Shown here in pieces: positions 62,112 through 64,000 of a stretch of 64,000 nucleotides of DNA. Source of the DNA: Pigmentiphaga kullae (GTDB lineage Bacteria > Pseudomonadota > Gammaproteobacteria > Burkholderiales > Burkholderiaceae_B); the NCBI RefSeq assembly GCF_004216695.1, contig NZ_SGXC01000002.1:806001-870000 (forward strand), written 5' to 3'. The stretch's first letter is position 1. Every line of letters begins with the position of its first letter. Made by a program: the position numbers and the translations under genes. Below the pieces are notes generated by a model. That model did no database searches. It was not told the DNA's origin and saw nothing but the letters and a program-made list of their open reading frames with translations.

Positions 62112-63104
62112 TTGAAATCTCAGCTTTTTGCCCGCCTGGCCGGCGCTCTCGGCCTGTGCGCGGTGTTTGTCGCCTCGGCGGCACCGCCCCCCGTGCTCGT
62201 CCTGAATTCGCTGGACGCTTCGGTCAGCATCCTCGATCCCGCTACCTACGCGGAGTTGCGGCGTGTTCCCACCGGCAAGGAACCTCATCACCTGTATCTG
62301 ACGCCGGATGAAAAATCATTGCTGGTGGCCAATGCCGGCAGCGATTCGCTTACCTTCTTCGACCCCGCCACGGGCAACGTCCAGCGCACGCTGACCGGCA
62401 TCGTCGACCCCTACCAACTGCGTTTCTCGCCCGACATGAAATGGTTCGTGACCGCGGCGAACCGGCTGGACCACATCGACATCTACCAGTGGACCGGGCA
62501 GGCCGGATCGGCCGACCCCAAGCTGGTCAAACGCATTCCGGCGGGCCGCACGCCCAGCCATCTGACGATAGACAGCAAGAGCCGCAACCTGTACGTGTCG
62601 CTGCAAGACAGCGACCAGTTGATCGCCATCGACCTGGCGACGCAGGCGCCGCTGTGGACCATCCCTGTGGGCAAGACCCCCGCCGACGTCTACATCACCC
62701 ACGACGACCGCTACCTGCTGGTCGCGTTGACCGGCGACAGCTACGTCGAGGTCTACGACCTGGCGGCCTCGCCCGCCAGGCTGGTCAAGCGCATCCCCAC
62801 GGCGGCCGGCGCCCACGCGTTCAGGGCCCAGGGCGACGGGCGGCACCTGTTCGTCAGCAACCGCGTGGCCAACACCATCAGCCGCATCGACCTGCAGACC
62901 CTGTCCGTGGTCGATGCCTATCCCGCTCCCGGCGGCCCGGACTGCATGGAAGTGCTGGCCGACGGCAAGACCTTGCTGGTCACCTCGCGCTGGGCGAAGA
63001 AGCTCACCGTCATCGATACGGTCACCCGCAAGGTGGTACACCAGACCAAGGTGGGCCGCTCGCCCCATGGCGTCTGGACCCTGTCCCATGCTCCGCGCCA
63101 GTAG
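62112..63104 (+). CDS. Secreted YncE-like beta-propeller protein
   Basis: The product has 330 residues. It starts with a TTG (MKSQLFARLAG...) and has a signal peptide ending in ASAA (about residue 24). The rest is a seven-bladed WD40/YVTN propeller with repeated blades such as VGKTPADVYITHDDRYLLVAL and VGRSPHGVWTLS. Such proteins bind nucleic acid or envelope partners; the role is unknown. The stop overlaps the next gene by 17 bp, so it belongs with a polysaccharide deacetylase. The 177 bp upstream contain nothing recognisable. Confidence 0.85.
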   Translation: MKSQLFARLAGALGLCAVFVASAAPPPVLVLNSLDASVSILDPATYAELRRVPTGKEPHHLYLTPDEKSLLVANAGSDSLTFFDPATGNVQRTLTGIVDPYQLRFSPDMKWFVTAANRLDHIDIYQWTGQAGSADPKLVKRIPAGRTPSHLTIDSKSRNLYVSLQDSDQLIAIDLATQAPLWTIPVGKTPADVYITHDDRYLLVALTGDSYVEVYDLAASPARLVKRIPTAAGAHAFRAQGDGRHLFVSNRVANTISRIDLQTLSVVDAYPAPGGPDCMEVLADGKTLLVTSRWAKKLTVIDTVTRKVVHQTKVGRSPHGVWTLSHAPRQ

Positions 63105-63894
63105 CCTGGCGCGCGCGGGCGCGGCCGCCCTGCTGCTGGCGGCCACCGGCGCCCAGGCCGCGGAGTGTGCCCGCCCGGTCTACCTGACCTTCGACACAGG
63201 GCACATGGGCGTCGCCCCGCTGGTGGCCGAGGTGCTGGACCGCCAACAGGTCAAGGCGAGCTTCTTTCTGGCCAACGAAAAGACGCGCGACGGCGGCACC
63301 AGCCTGGACGACCGCTGGGCGCCCTGGTGGAAGGCCATGGCGGCGCGCGGACACGTCTTCGGCTCGCACACCTACGACCACGTGTACTGGCTGGCCGACC
63401 GGCCGGACGGCGCCTTCCGCGCCAAGCCCACCTTCGGCCCGCAGGCCGGGCGGATCCAGGTCATGAGCGTCGAGGCCTATTGCGCCGAACTGGACCGCAG
63501 CGCCTCGCGCTTCAAGGAAATGACCGGGCAGCCCATGCTGCCGCTGTTCCGCGCGCCCGGTGGCAAGACCTCACCCGCCCTGCTCCAGGCGGCCGAAAGC
63601 CGCTGCGGCTATCGCCACGTCGGCTGGGCCGACGCCGGCTTCCTGGGCGACGAACTGCCGAGCGACAAATACCCCAACGCGGCGCTGCTGGCGCGCGCCT
63701 TGCGCAACATCCGTCCCGGCGATATCTTGATGGCACACCTGGGCATCTGGTCCCGCCAGGATCCCTGGGCGCCGGCCGTGCTGGAACCGCTCATCACCGG
63801 GCTCAAGCAGAAGGGTTACTGCTTCGCCACGCTGGCCGACCATCCGCAATACCGGGCCTGGCTGGCCACGCATCACGTCCATGGAACTCCTTAG
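63088..63894 (+). CDS. Polysaccharide deacetylase family protein
   Basis: The product has 268 residues. A signal peptide (MLRASSLARAGAAALLLAATGAQA) is followed by the NodB fold. YLTFDTGHMG replaces the family's usual TFDDG, so the catalytic base and one metal-binding Asp are altered (DTG). SHTYDH (about 92-97) is the histidine metal site and FRAPGGK (about 155-161) follows. The altered motif recalls NodB-like proteins of uncertain activity. It overlaps the propeller gene and, by 14 bp, the following gene. Confidence 0.88.
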   Translation: MLRASSLARAGAAALLLAATGAQAAECARPVYLTFDTGHMGVAPLVAEVLDRQQVKASFFLANEKTRDGGTSLDDRWAPWWKAMAARGHVFGSHTYDHVYWLADRPDGAFRAKPTFGPQAGRIQVMSVEAYCAELDRSASRFKEMTGQPMLPLFRAPGGKTSPALLQAAESRCGYRHVGWADAGFLGDELPSDKYPNAALLARALRNIRPGDILMAHLGIWSRQDPWAPAVLEPLITGLKQKGYCFATLADHPQYRAWLATHHVHGTP

Positions 63895-64000
63895 CGATCT
63901 TTTCTCCGGCATGCAGCAGTGGCTGTTCGAGACGCTCGTCCAGCCCCTGCTGTTCCACCTGGGGCTCGGCAGCATCCTCGAGGACGCCTACGACGGCACC
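63881..64000 (+). CDS. Probable sterol desaturase family protein, 5' part only
   Basis: The frame starts at ATG 63881 inside the end of the deacetylase gene and runs to the window edge, giving 40 residues. MELLSDLFSGMQQWLFETLV is like the N-terminus of betaproteobacterial sterol desaturase/fatty acid hydroxylase family proteins, which are membrane di-iron enzymes. The histidine motifs lie beyond the window, so the call rests on the N-terminus and the coupling with the upstream genes. Confidence 0.55.
   Translation, partial: MELLSDLFSGMQQWLFETLVQPLLFHLGLGSILEDAYDGT

Overview
The window is chromosomal DNA from a high-GC betaproteobacterium of the Alcaligenaceae, most like Bordetella or Achromobacter. 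The evidence is the order of the housekeeping genes (ndk-rlmN-rodZ-ispG-hisS-yfgM-bamB-der-hfq-hflX-hflK-hflC, then hisZ-purA), three separate Bug-type solute receptors, and many LysR-controlled catabolic cassettes. I see no phage, insertion sequence or CRISPR array. The family call is an inference from gene content; species cannot be fixed.

Region by region. 1-6403: a branched-chain-amino-acid type ABC transporter operon with fused LivG-LivF ATPases, a DUF1116 (YlbE/AllG-like) protein and its own binding protein. 6407-10511: a LysR regulator divergent from a zinc-free MDR protein, an amidase and a phthalate-dioxygenase-type reductase. 10526-13310: asparaginase, then lexA behind two SOS boxes, and an imuA without imuB/dnaE2. 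13433-14739: three small exported proteins of unknown function, two of them paralogous. 14749-18430: rlmB, rnr and two tRNA-Leu(CAG) genes. 18453-22793: a Bug receptor and a CoA-transferase behind an almost ideal sigma-54 promoter, divergent from a PrpR-type sigma-54 activator. 22759-26513: universal stress protein behind an FNR-type promoter, a phosphoribosyltransferase, purA and hisZ. 26514-29505: a UbiD-family decarboxylase and a Bug receptor inserted into the otherwise conserved block, with an NtrC-like palindrome upstream. 29836-42372: the conserved housekeeping block, all on the minus strand. 42583-48379: a Bax-inhibitor-like protein, rlmD, a DEDDy exonuclease and nlpD-pcm-surE without an adjacent rpoS. 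48434-57408: a candidate small RNA or attenuator, an azoreductase with LysR, a transporter, a NimR/NimT-like pair, a Bug receptor, a mutarotase, a YqjH/YqjI-like siderophore reductase and PadR regulator, and an orphan F1 epsilon subunit. 57415-58759: MgtC and a small companion behind a long structured leader. 58797-61934: a TetR regulator, a Rieske oxygenase and an ABC binding protein. 62112-64000: a beta-propeller protein, a polysaccharide deacetylase and the start of a probable sterol desaturase.

The most unusual sequence is a structured intergenic repeat. It occurs as two bimodular copies in opposite orientation (29511-29835 and 43290-43556) and one single-arm copy (38326-38417). Each arm is a hairpin. 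The outer stems differ between the two arm types but still pair, and the two long copies carry a terminator in the middle between convergent genes. Other regulatory candidates are the leader of the MgtC operon, the structured RNA upstream of surE, the sigma-54 promoter at 20690-20705, the class-II FNR promoter of the usp gene, and a PadR operator next to DnaA-like boxes.
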